From JAHELQ01 sp965603365 (lineage in GTDB: Bacteria; Acidobacteriota; Aminicenantia; UBA2199), in NCBI GenBank assembly GCA_965603365.1, contig CBFDCR010000067.1, forward strand, positions 1 to 27,409: a stretch of 27,409 bases of DNA, in the 5' to 3' direction. Shown here piece by piece: positions 8,292-15,346 of the stretch (its first letter is position 1; every line of letters begins with the position of its first letter). The translations under genes were made by a program, and so were the position numbers. The notes under the pieces were generated by a model that saw only the letters and a program-made list of their open reading frames with translations, did not search any database and was not told the origin of the DNA.

Positions 8292-8861
8292 ATGCTGGAA
8301 GAACTTAAAAAAAAAGTTGAACTCCGCCAGGCGGTATTGGAAGAATTCAAGGAAGATAGGTGCATCGGGGCGGCTCTCCAGATCATCGAAAATGCGATTA
8401 AGCAGGGGAACAAAGTCCTGGTTTTTGGCAACGGCGGTTCAGCCACCCAGGCCAGCCATTTTGCCGCCGAGTTGGTCAACAAATTCTATCTGGTCAGGCG
8501 GGGCATGCCAACCGTCGCCCTGTCGGCAGACACGGCAGCCGTCACCTCGATTGCCAATGATTTTGACTTTAAATATGTATTTTCAAAGCAAATCGAAGCC
8601 TTAGGCAGGGAGGGCGATATCGCCCTGGGCATCAGCACCAGCGGCAGGTCGGCCAATGTGGTCGAGGCCCTTAAAATTGCTAAAACGTTGAATTTAAAGA
8701 CCATCGCTCTGTGCGGGAACCATACCGGATCCTTAGATGGGCTGGGCATCGATCAGATCATCCCCATCAATACCGACGACACACCGATCATCCAGGAGAT
8801 GCACCTGTTTGTCCTGCACTTCCTTGCCGAAAAACTGGAACAGAGTTTTTTGGGGAAATAA
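8292..8861 (+). CDS. gmhA: Sedoheptulose-7-phosphate isomerase (phosphoheptose isomerase)
   Basis: This SIS-domain enzyme of 189 aa converts sedoheptulose-7-phosphate to D-glycero-D-manno-heptose-7-phosphate, the first step toward heptose for LPS core or S-layer glycans. The hallmark FGNGGSATQASHFAAEL (45-61) and ISTSGRSANV (104-113) bind the sugar phosphate. H56, E60, Q168 and H176 fall at the positions of the metal and catalytic residues of E. coli GmhA with an offset of four to five. I chose the ATG at 8292 over the in-frame TTG at 8247 because GAGGA (8283-8287) precedes it and the length then matches the family. The next gene starts one base after the stop. Other heptose genes are not in the window. 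Confidence 0.9.
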   Translation: MLEELKKKVELRQAVLEEFKEDRCIGAALQIIENAIKQGNKVLVFGNGGSATQASHFAAELVNKFYLVRRGMPTVALSADTAAVTSIANDFDFKYVFSKQIEALGREGDIALGISTSGRSANVVEALKIAKTLNLKTIALCGNHTGSLDGLGIDQIIPINTDDTPIIQEMHLFVLHFLAEKLEQSFLGK

Positions 8862-8862
8862 A

Positions 8863-10557
8863 ATGGTTTTAGATTATAAAGATATCCGTTTTTCCTTTGA
8901 CAAAAAAAGAAAACAAAAACGAATTCGGCAAATCAGAATAATCGCCGTCATCGTTGTAGTCATAGCCTCTTACTTCTTTATCGCCAATCTTCTGGATTCA
9001 GGCAAGACCAACAAAATCCAGCATTTGCTGCTGAATGGCGATATCGAAAAGGCGGCCGCCCTGTTCGACGATATCAAGGGTTCTATCTACCACCGCAGTA
9101 CCAAAAAAGAGCTACGGGCACTCATCTGCCTGTCCCGGGGAGATCACGACGGGGCCGCCAGGGTCTTTAAAGAGTTGGGGCAAAAAAAGAGTGCCCTCGC
9201 CGCCGAAAAATACGCCGCCTTCTTAGATCACTTCCTGAACAAAGCTCAATACCGGCAACTGGACATGTACAGTGATTATTTACGGCCCAACCACCCGGAG
9301 GTATCATATTACAAGGCCGCTGCCCGCACCGCCCTGTTTGATGCCCGGCAATCGTCCCAGGCGATAAACAGCCTGGCCAGAGAAGAACGGGAAAAAAGAG
9401 CCAAACCCATCGGCATTATAGAGGCTGTCAACCGCGAATTGGAAACCGGAAAAATCAATTATATTTTCGACATGAACAACGGGCCCCTCGCCTATTACGA
9501 TTTGAAGAAAAATCGCACCGTTTCCCTCACTCCGGGCTTTGACTTCTCACTGTTTAATCACCAACTCGAAGGGGGCCTCAAATTTTTCAAATTAACGCTC
9601 GATGTGGATCTGCAAAAAGCAATCCATAAACAATTTCGCCATCGGAATGGATCTTTTCTGCTCTTCGACCTAAGGGACAACAGTATCGCTGCCGCTTATT
9701 CTAAACCGGTTCAGCAGAAGAGCCAGAACGCGGTCTTCTCAGAACACTATGAAGCCGGCTCCATCGTCAAGGTGCTGACCCTTTTTTCTTACTTAAAAAA
9801 CCTTCAAGATCAGGACAATCTCTTCCCCTACTACTGCCGGGGATTTGCGGTACTCAACAATAAAATCTACTACGACTGGCTCAAGCATGGCCAGGTCAAG
9901 ACCCCGGAAGAGGCCCTGGTGGTCTCCTGCAACGCCGTGTTCAGTCATATGGCGATTCAGGTGGGATTCCGAAAATTAGCCGAGACGTTCCGGCAATTTC
10001 ATTTTAACTCAGCGGATATCCAGGACCTGTTTTTGCCTTTTAAAACCGGACGCTTCAATCCCGATATCCAGACGGACCTCCAACTGGCCCGTATGTCCAG
10101 CGGCATCGAAGAGGTAAGGGTCACCACCTTCCACAGTGCTCTGCTGGCAGCCATACTCGCCCAGCACGGCTCCATCAGTTCCCCCCACCTGATTAAAAAC
10201 ATCAAAAACGTCCTGAACCTGGGGTTTTACAATCACCCAGCCGAGACCATTTCCATCTCCCGGGAAAACAGGATCTTTGAAACCATAAAGTCGGCCATGA
10301 TCGGGGTCACGGAAGATGAAAGAGGTACCGGCGCAAGAGCCAGGCTAAACTTCATGAGTATCGCCATTAAAACCGGAACCGCCGGTGAAAAAAAATTGGG
10401 CTTTGATGCCGTCATCATAGGTTTCTTCCCGGCCCATAGACCCCAATATGCCTTCGGTTTCAGACTGGAACGGGGCGGAAAGGCCCAGGTACAGGGCGCC
10501 CAATTCCTCAAAGAGTTCCTCACCCACTTCCACCACCAAAAAAACACAGATCCATAG
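8863..10557 (+). CDS. Penicillin-binding-protein-like transpeptidase with single membrane anchor
   Basis: The 564 aa protein has a basic cytoplasmic start, one transmembrane segment (about 25-45, IIAVIVVVIASYFFIANLL), a helical region of about 150 aa with alternating short helices that may be TPR-like, then a transpeptidase domain. The three catalytic motifs are present: S300-IVK (SxxK), S355-C-N (SxN) and K503-TG followed by TA. A segment GSFLLFDLRDNSIAAA before them and VRVTTFHSALLAAILA after SxN resemble class B transpeptidases of the FtsI/MrdA type. The glycosyltransferase domain and the usual class B dimerisation module are not recognisable. It should act in the periplasm on peptidoglycan cross-linking, although the divergence makes the substrate uncertain. 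It starts one base after gmhA, so the two are co-transcribed. A degraded copy of its last codons recurs at 11726-11779. Confidence 0.85.
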   Translation: MVLDYKDIRFSFDKKRKQKRIRQIRIIAVIVVVIASYFFIANLLDSGKTNKIQHLLLNGDIEKAAALFDDIKGSIYHRSTKKELRALICLSRGDHDGAARVFKELGQKKSALAAEKYAAFLDHFLNKAQYRQLDMYSDYLRPNHPEVSYYKAAARTALFDARQSSQAINSLAREEREKRAKPIGIIEAVNRELETGKINYIFDMNNGPLAYYDLKKNRTVSLTPGFDFSLFNHQLEGGLKFFKLTLDVDLQKAIHKQFRHRNGSFLLFDLRDNSIAAAYSKPVQQKSQNAVFSEHYEAGSIVKVLTLFSYLKNLQDQDNLFPYYCRGFAVLNNKIYYDWLKHGQVKTPEEALVVSCNAVFSHMAIQVGFRKLAETFRQFHFNSADIQDLFLPFKTGRFNPDIQTDLQLARMSSGIEEVRVTTFHSALLAAILAQHGSISSPHLIKNIKNVLNLGFYNHPAETISISRENRIFETIKSAMIGVTEDERGTGARARLNFMSIAIKTGTAGEKKLGFDAVIIGFFPAHRPQYAFGFRLERGGKAQVQGAQFLKEFLTHFHHQKNTDP

Positions 10558-10564
10558 AGCGGCC
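10511..10564 (+). repeat. Direct repeat, copy 1 (3' end of transpeptidase gene)
   Basis: These 54 bases cover the last codons and stop of the transpeptidase gene. They match 11726-11779 at 49 of 54 positions by eye, starting with 24 identical bases. The two copies flank the Rpn nuclease gene and the IS630 remnant. Confidence 0.85.
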
Positions 10565-10600
10565 GATATCGAAACGGGTACGGGACAACAGGTAAAAAGT

Positions 10601-11410
10601 CTATAACTTCTCGATCTCTCCGGGAGTCATACCGGTATACCTTACAATCCTGTCGACAGGTTCTCCCTCTTTTTTCATCATACGGGCCATTTCCAGGGCT
10701 TTCTCTTTTTTACCCTCCTCGATTCCCTCTTCAAAGGAGGTGTCCACCACCCCCTTTAAATCCCGGTATACCTTCAAACTCTCCTCGTATTCGGCCAACT
10801 GTCGGGTATCGAAATTGGCGATCTCGGCGATCTCGAAGCCCTTGATAAACACATCCTCCTTCAAGATGTCCGGGATATCCTCGAAATCCTCCAGGTTCTT
10901 TAAAAAGTACAACCACTTCTCCTGGTGACTCTGTAATTCCTCTTCCCTCTTTGTAAACCGCGGCATCTCCACAAACACATAGGTCAACTTATCGTAAAAC
11001 ACCTGGCAGTATTGATCCTTCAGGTTTACATTGGTGATATAATCCTTCCGATCCCGTGCCTCGTCAAAGGTAAAATCCAGGATGGCCACACAGTAGATGG
11101 GGGCCTGCTCACGGATGGGAAAGGTGGTGTAAAACACGGCCCGGTCTTTGAAAAACTTAATCCTGGCCTTCTGCATCTCCACGATGAATTTCTGGCCCTT
11201 CTCGTCTTCACAGTGGAGATCGAATATGGCCCGCCGTTCGGCTGAAATGGCGCCGGCCTGTTCGGGATTCTTAAACGACAGGCTGACGATCTTGTGCTCG
11301 ATGGGCAGGAGTTCGTTGAGGAAATCGATCAATAGATCGATGCTGCCCTCTTCGCCGAAGAGCTTTTTGAAGCCGAAATCGGTATAGGGATTAATATACC
11401 GTGCCTTCAT
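10601..11410 (-). CDS. Rpn family PD-(D/E)XK nuclease / putative transposase
   Basis: The protein is 269 aa. It opens with KARYINPYTDFGFKKLFG, the typical start of the Rpn (recombination-promoting nuclease, formerly 'putative transposase YhgA-like') group. The nuclease core shows a D in AIFDLHCED and E-x-Q in FIVEMQKAR, fitting a PD-(D/E)XK active site. A charged helical tail (EEGIEEGKKEKALEMARMM) is also typical. Family members are thought to nick DNA and promote RecA-independent recombination; many genomes carry them as variable, multi-copy genes. I chose the ATG at 11410 rather than 11437 because GGAG (11422-11419) is 8 bases upstream and the promoter at 11443-11471 predicts a transcript start near 11436, inside the longer reading frame's first codon. 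It lies inside a direct repeat, suggesting it arrived by insertion. Confidence 0.9.
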   Translation of the reverse strand: MKARYINPYTDFGFKKLFGEEGSIDLLIDFLNELLPIEHKIVSLSFKNPEQAGAISAERRAIFDLHCEDEKGQKFIVEMQKARIKFFKDRAVFYTTFPIREQAPIYCVAILDFTFDEARDRKDYITNVNLKDQYCQVFYDKLTYVFVEMPRFTKREEELQSHQEKWLYFLKNLEDFEDIPDILKEDVFIKGFEIAEIANFDTRQLAEYEESLKVYRDLKGVVDTSFEEGIEEGKKEKALEMARMMKKEGEPVDRIVRYTGMTPGEIEKL

Positions 11411-11442
11411 CGCCGTATCTCCATTTTCATATTCCATTACCC

Positions 11443-11471
11443 ATTATAAACGCAATCCCCCGATTTTTCAA
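11443..11471 (-). promoter_or_regulatory. Putative sigma70-type promoter for the Rpn nuclease gene
   Basis: On the minus strand TTGAAA (11471-11466) and TATAAT (11448-11443) are spaced by exactly 17 bases. The predicted start is near 11436, leaving a leader of about 26 bases. The -35 box falls near the end of the IS630 remnant. Confidence 0.65.
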
Positions 11472-11485
11472 CCAAAGCAATCCGA

Positions 11486-11616
11486 AAAAAGCCAGCCCAG
11501 TTTAACAATATCAATGCTTTTCGTATCTTCTAGGATTTGTGGGTTCCTTTTTTGACTATTTGCAGTAACTCCTCTCTCTCCTGTCTGGTTAACGTTACTT
11601 TATAATATTTGCTCAT
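11486..11616 (-). pseudogene. Remnant of an IS630-family transposase, N-terminal end only
   Basis: From an ATG at 11616, preceded by GAGG at a good distance, the frame reads MSKYYKVTLTRQEREELLQ, then IVKKGTHKS, a TAG stop (11532-11530), then KIRKALILLN before similarity fades. This matches the start of IS630-type transposases, whose helix-turn-helix region begins with a VTLT-x-x-ER segment followed by KGKHKSQK...ALILL-x-CD. The stop falls where a Q is common in the family, so CAG to TAG is the likely change. The catalytic DDE part is missing; the Rpn gene follows in its place. The end at 11486 is approximate. This gene was too short to be seen by length-based calling. Confidence 0.72.
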
Positions 11617-11670
11617 GACAACCTCACGAACAATTATAACATATTTATTGCGTCACTTAAAGGTTGACGT

Positions 11671-11682
11671 GACACTAGTGTC
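11671..11682. repeat. 12-base perfect palindrome, possible IS terminal-repeat remnant
   Basis: GACACTAGTGTC reads the same on both strands. It lies about 55 bases upstream of the transposase remnant's start, where an IS630 end would be expected. GTCAC and GTGAC also flank it at 11652-11672. That it is an IS end is inference; a single copy cannot prove it. Confidence 0.4.
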
Positions 11683-11972
11683 TAACTTAATAAATAACGG
11701 GGCACACGAAAAATCTCCACCTTTGAAGAGTTCCTCACCCACTTCCACCGCCTGAAAAACACAGACCCATAGAGCGGCTGAGAGCTCAGGCAAGAGTGTC
11801 ACCCCTGGGATAAGTGACCGACACAAAAATATCAATTTTCAATCATTCCAGGAGTTACCCCAGTACACTGCAGTTCAAGTGCGTTGCGTTATGCGCCTGT
11901 CCCTTTTTTATCCACCTTCTGGGGGTATGGCAATACGAATGTAAATTATGGATTTGGGGGATTATCCGGAAA
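11683..11972. other. Gene-poor stretch with a duplicated gene end
   Basis: This stretch carries no gene I can support. It holds the second copy of the transpeptidase 3' end (11726-11779) and a few imperfect inverted GTGTC/GACAC motifs around 11796-11824. The rightward 68-codon frame starting at 11814 has no convincing ribosome site and runs antisense into the precursor peptide gene, so I do not accept it. Confidence 0.5.
11726..11779 (+). repeat. Direct repeat, copy 2 (degraded copy of transpeptidase 3' end)
   Basis: In frame, this copy would end EEFLTHFHRLKNTDP and stop, against KEFLTHFHHQKNTDP and stop in the intact gene. Similarity begins abruptly at 11726 and fades after the stop codon. 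It is the sort of duplicated gene end left when an element inserts into a gene's 3' end and rebuilds it. Confidence 0.8.
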
Positions 11973-12161
11973 TTAGCAGTAGAATGTTTTGATTTCAGAG
12001 ATCATACAGAACTCGATTGAACAAGTCTCGGGTTTGCTCATGCAGGATCGGCAGTCGGTTTCGGCACAACCGCCCTTCACTTTGTCCATGGAGTCGCCCT
12101 TTAAGTTGGCAATCGTCTCCTTGTGTAAGCCCAATTTTTTGTCGAATTGTTTGACCTTCAT
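11973..12161 (-). CDS. Putative RiPP precursor peptide with GG leader and Cys-rich core
   Basis: The 62 aa peptide has a leader of 31 residues, with KLGLHKETIANL at 9-20, then MDKVKGG ending in G30-G31. This resembles the natural-product precursor leaders (class I lanthipeptide-like, GG type) known from Bacteroidota and some uncultured phyla. The 31-residue core has six Cys (32, 37, 40, 47, 52 and the last residue 62) and seven Ser/Thr (35, 39, 42, 46, 48, 55, 59), a composition suited to thioether rings or disulfides. The ribosome site is near perfect (AAAAGGAGGT at 12176-12167, 5 bases before ATG), and a good promoter lies directly upstream, so the gene looks real and well expressed. No LanB, LanC, radical SAM enzyme, protease or transporter lies in the window. 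The product and modification are inferred. Confidence 0.75.
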   Translation of the reverse strand: MKVKQFDKKLGLHKETIANLKGDSMDKVKGGCAETDCRSCMSKPETCSIEFCMISEIKTFYC

Positions 12162-12183
12162 TGTTACCTCCTTTTCGATTTCT

Positions 12184-12213
12184 ATTATAACCGAAAAGAT
12201 AAAAAAAAATCAA
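12184..12213 (-). promoter_or_regulatory. Putative sigma70-type promoter for the precursor peptide gene
   Basis: On the minus strand TTGATT (12213-12208) and a consensus TATAAT (12189-12184) are spaced by 18 bases. The spacer starts with a run of seven T. The predicted start near 12177 abuts the ribosome site, giving a leader of about 16 bases. Confidence 0.6.
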
Positions 12214-12238
12214 TCCCTTGTGCTTTATAGTGTCTGAA

Positions 12239-12577
12239 TTAGTGGTCTCTTCTTTTTTTCTTTGAGGGGATCTTGTCGGGGGCTTTGGCCTTTTGGGAGC
12301 CTTCTTCGGATTTTTCGTAGTCGTCTTCGTCGAAATCGGGGAGACCTTCTAAGGCGTCGCGGTATTTATCCCGGGCGAATCTCCGGTCGTATTTCTGGAC
12401 ACAATAAATTTCCACGGCCACCACCCAGGCAATAAATTCTCTGGCCTCCTCTTCGCTGTACCCTTCCGAGACCAACCTATCGAGGGTGTCCCGAACCTCC
12501 GGTATTTCATCGGAATCAAGTTGGTTGTCTACCACCTCCAGGAAGGCTGCTTTTAAGAACTTTCCCGATTCATCCAT
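12239..12577 (-). CDS. Small conserved acidic protein, unknown function
   Basis: The 112 aa protein has an N-terminal half with features of a small conserved family of unknown role: LKAAFLEVVDNQL, then IPEVRDTLDRLVSEGYSEEE, then FIAWVVAVEIYCVQK and a short RFARDKY...LEGLP segment. The remainder (about 83-112) is a low-complexity tail, first acidic (DFDEDDYEKSEEG) then basic (KIPSKKKRRD). No catalytic motif or membrane segment is visible, so it is likely cytoplasmic. GGAGG at 12590-12586 lies 8 bases before the ATG. The precursor peptide gene follows 77 bases downstream on the same strand but has its own promoter, so a functional link is not established. Confidence 0.8.
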   Translation of the reverse strand: MDESGKFLKAAFLEVVDNQLDSDEIPEVRDTLDRLVSEGYSEEEAREFIAWVVAVEIYCVQKYDRRFARDKYRDALEGLPDFDEDDYEKSEEGSQKAKAPDKIPSKKKRRDH

Positions 12578-12605
12578 GATTTATTCCTCCTACCTCAGAT
12601 CCCCT

Positions 12606-12634
12606 ATTATACCAGATTATTGATAAAAAGTGAA
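12606..12634 (-). promoter_or_regulatory. Putative extended -10 promoter for the small acidic protein gene
   Basis: On the minus strand TGG-TATAAT (-10 at 12611-12606) is preceded, after a 17-base spacer, by TTCACT (12634-12629). The predicted start near 12599 leaves a leader of about 22 bases. Confidence 0.6.
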
Positions 12635-12677
12635 AAAGGAGGTGTCCGTTTGTACGCACCGAGGCGGGAGTCGCTTG

Positions 12678-12707
12678 TTGACACATTGGGAATTTTTGTG
12701 ATATTCT
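12678..12707 (+). promoter_or_regulatory. Possible promoter for the A+T-rich methyltransferase gene
   Basis: A consensus TTGACA (12678-12683) is followed by TATTCT (12702-12707) after 18 bases, or GATATT (12700-12705) after 16 bases. Either would give a leader of about 22-24 bases. Confidence 0.45.
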
Positions 12708-12736
12708 CTTCCAGGCGATTCGGAGATTAAAATTAT

Positions 12737-13342
12737 ATGAAGTCAATTATGTTTGTGCACCCTATAGTGTATGAGTTTGGAATACGCTTCCTCTACTTTG
12801 ATGGATTGAAAATATTAAAACAAATGATCGGGCAAAAAAAAGAAGTTTTCGAACCTGCCTGCGGTTATGGAAGAATTAAAAAATTTCTCTATAGCACCTG
12901 TAAATATTCCGGCATCGATTTAAATGAGAGATTTATCAAATACGGTCGAAATCGCAATAGGGATGTAAGGGTGGGCAACATTCTCGATATTGAGCACTAC
13001 AAAGAGAGTGATGTTATTATCCTGTCCGACATCTTACATCACCTTACAATAAAAGATATAAAAGAGCTTTTTTCGATAGCGGTACAGTTTGCCAGGGAGA
13101 AGATTGTAATCATAGAGCCGGAGTTTATAACCATTGCTGCTAAAAGGACTTTTATTTCAAGAATCCTGGGGAAATTTATGGCTTTCATGGATTACGACGG
13201 GATCAACAAAATAGAGAAATGGCTTTCTAAAGAAGAATATAAATCCCTTTTTTACACTTTAAAAGAATCCGCCAATATAGATAATCTAAAAATTAAAAAA
13301 TTTAGGAAGCACTATTTCGTCGAAATGTTCATGAAAGTATAA
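12737..13342 (+). CDS. Class I SAM-dependent methyltransferase
   Basis: The 201 aa protein has the SAM-binding motif I VFEPACGYGRIKKFL (about 37-51), an acidic end of strand 2 in YSGIDLN, and ILSDILHHL (about 94-102), which aligns with motif IV and the helix after it. The C-terminal part is rich in Lys and Ile. The substrate cannot be told from sequence. The start has CGGAG at 12721-12725, 11 bases upstream, which is usable but not strong. The gene is visibly richer in A+T and in AAA/ATA-type codons than ftsH and its neighbours, suggesting recent transfer. It sits divergent from the small acidic protein gene and is followed by a 153-base gap, mostly the ftsH promoter, with no clear terminator. 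Confidence 0.8.
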   Translation: MKSIMFVHPIVYEFGIRFLYFDGLKILKQMIGQKKEVFEPACGYGRIKKFLYSTCKYSGIDLNERFIKYGRNRNRDVRVGNILDIEHYKESDVIILSDILHHLTIKDIKELFSIAVQFAREKIVIIEPEFITIAAKRTFISRILGKFMAFMDYDGINKIEKWLSKEEYKSLFYTLKESANIDNLKIKKFRKHYFVEMFMKV

Positions 13343-13442
13343 AAATCGGACTGTCTCTTATCTGCTACCCCCACCGAGACGGGATTAATGAGTATCCGGC
13401 AGATCTTGTTTTGGCAGGGGATTGGCTGGGTTTTTATGGTCG

Positions 13443-13471
13443 TTGAAAGCGGGGGAGGATTGTGATATAAT
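13443..13471 (+). promoter_or_regulatory. Putative strong sigma70-type promoter of the ftsH operon
   Basis: TTGAAA (13443-13448) and consensus TATAAT (13466-13471) are spaced by exactly 17 bases. Transcription would start near 13478, leaving a leader of about 18 bases that contains the ribosome site AGAGGAA. Confidence 0.75.
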
Positions 13472-13495
13472 ACCAGGACATAAAGAGGAACCAAG

Positions 13496-15346
13496 ATGAA
13501 CGGTATTAAAAATATTAAGCAGAAGAGGCCGAAGGGGATTTTGTTCTGGGTGGCCTCTCTAATCGTGATTATTCTGTTATGGAATATGGTGGCGGATGTG
13601 TCGGAAGGGGATGTTCAGAAGCTGAATTTCTCCGAATTTATGGAGAGGGTGGAGAAGAGACAGATCGCTTCCGCCCACATAAGCAGCAATGTGGTGACCG
13701 GTAATCTGGCTACCAGTGCCGACCGCATTTCCGGGGTGGAAAAATACGAAACCGCCATTCCGGTGGATTATCCGGAGTTTATTCCCATTTTGAGAAAAAA
13801 CGGCGTCAATATCGAGGTCGAAAAACTGAATAAAAACGAATGGCTGTCGGTTATCCTCTCCTGGGCACCTTTCCTGATCCTCATTGTTTTTTGGGTCATG
13901 CTCATGAGACAGCAGGGCGGCGGCAAGGCCTTCAGCTTCGGAAAAAGTAAGGCCAGGATGTTTGCCGGCGAAAAGAATAGGGTCACCTTCCAGGATGTAG
14001 CCGGTGTAGAAGAGCCCAAGGAAGAGCTCCAGGAAATTATTTCCTTCTTGAAAGAGCCCAAGAAGTTTCAGCGGCTGGGAGGAAAAATTCCCAAGGGTGT
14101 CCTGCTAATCGGGCCGCCGGGAACCGGCAAGACTTTGTTGGCCCGGGCCATAGCCGGAGAAGCCAATGTCCCTTTCTTCACCATTTCCGGTTCCGACTTT
14201 GTGGAGTTGTTCGTGGGGGTCGGCGCTTCCCGGGTCAGGGATCTCTTTGGGGAAGGCAAAAAACATGCCCCCTGCCTGATATTTATCGATGAAATCGATG
14301 CGGTGGGAAGACAGCGGGGGGCAGGACTGGGCGGCGGTCATGATGAGAGGGAACAGACGTTAAACCAGTTGCTGGTGGAGATGGACGGCTTCGATGCCAA
14401 CGAAGGCGTGATTATAATCGCCGCCACCAACAGGCCGGACATCCTGGATTCGGCGCTGCTGCGGCCCGGCCGGTTTGATCGCAGGATTGTGGTATCGACA
14501 CCGGATGTGAAGGGAAGGGAAGAGATATTCAAAGTTCATCTCAGGAATATCCCCATTTCTACGAATGTAAAGCTCAAGGTGTTGGCCCGGTCGACTCCGG
14601 GATTTACCGGGGCCGATATTGCCAATATGATCAACGAGGCGGCTCTATATGCCTCCAAGAACGGCAAGAAAAAGGTAGATCAAAAGGATTTCGAATATGC
14701 CAAGGATAAGGTGTTGATGGGGGCCGAGAGAAAGAGTATGATCATTTCCGAGGATGAGAAGAAGACCACCGCTTACCATGAAGCCGGTCATGCCCTGATC
14801 GCCGCGGTCGAAAAGGATGCCGATCCGCTGCATAAGGTCTCCATCATTCCCCGGGGAATGGCCCTGGGGGTAACCCAGCAATTGCCGTTGGATGACAAAT
14901 ATACCTACTCGAAACCGTATCTGGAGGCGCAGTTGTCGATGCTGATGGCCGGTCGGGTATCGGAGGAGATTTTTCTCAATCAAGTCACCACCGGTGCGGG
15001 CAATGACTTTGAGCGGGCCACCTCCATTGCCCGCAAGATGGTTTGCGAGTGGGGGATGTCCTCTCTGGGGCCATTGACTTTTGGCCGGCAGGACGACATG
15101 GTTTTCCTGGGGAGAGAGCTGATGTATCACAGTGAGTACTCTGAAGAGACCGCCAGAAAGATCGATGAAGAGGTCAAAAAAATCATTGATAAGGCCTATC
15201 AGAATACCAGAAAGATTATCATGAATAATAAACCTGAATTACGGAAAATCGCCGAGTTACTGCTGGAAAAAGAGTCCCTGACTTCGGATGAGATTCAGGC
15301 TGTGTTGAGTGAAGAACACGAAGGTGAGAAAGGTCCCCGGAATTGA
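13496..15346 (+). CDS. ftsH: ATP-dependent zinc metalloprotease FtsH
   Basis: FtsH is a membrane-anchored hexameric AAA+ protease that extracts and degrades membrane and regulatory proteins; in many Gram-negatives it sets LPS synthesis through LpxC. The 616 aa sequence has a transmembrane segment near 15-33, a periplasmic domain, a second segment near 121-140, then the AAA+ module with Walker A G206-PPGTGKT, Walker B LIFIDEIDA, second-region-of-homology arginines in RPGRFDRR, and the pore motif FVGVGASR. The protease domain has the zinc site H428-EAGH432 and a third acidic ligand in AGNDFERAT. Length and motif order fit the family. It heads a tight seven-gene run, and its stop overlaps the next start by one base. 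Confidence 0.98.
   Translation: MNGIKNIKQKRPKGILFWVASLIVIILLWNMVADVSEGDVQKLNFSEFMERVEKRQIASAHISSNVVTGNLATSADRISGVEKYETAIPVDYPEFIPILRKNGVNIEVEKLNKNEWLSVILSWAPFLILIVFWVMLMRQQGGGKAFSFGKSKARMFAGEKNRVTFQDVAGVEEPKEELQEIISFLKEPKKFQRLGGKIPKGVLLIGPPGTGKTLLARAIAGEANVPFFTISGSDFVELFVGVGASRVRDLFGEGKKHAPCLIFIDEIDAVGRQRGAGLGGGHDEREQTLNQLLVEMDGFDANEGVIIIAATNRPDILDSALLRPGRFDRRIVVSTPDVKGREEIFKVHLRNIPISTNVKLKVLARSTPGFTGADIANMINEAALYASKNGKKKVDQKDFEYAKDKVLMGAERKSMIISEDEKKTTAYHEAGHALIAAVEKDADPLHKVSIIPRGMALGVTQQLPLDDKYTYSKPYLEAQLSMLMAGRVSEEIFLNQVTTGAGNDFERATSIARKMVCEWGMSSLGPLTFGRQDDMVFLGRELMYHSEYSEETARKIDEEVKKIIDKAYQNTRKIIMNNKPELRKIAELLLEKESLTSDEIQAVLSEEHEGEKGPRN

Noticed and set aside
11814..12020. Rightward 68-codon frame
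   Set aside because: It has no good ribosome site, an unlikely composition and runs antisense into the much better supported precursor peptide gene.
13312..13494. Leftward 60-codon frame over the ftsH promoter
   Set aside because: It overlaps a strong ftsH promoter and the end of the methyltransferase gene, with no ribosome site or family match.
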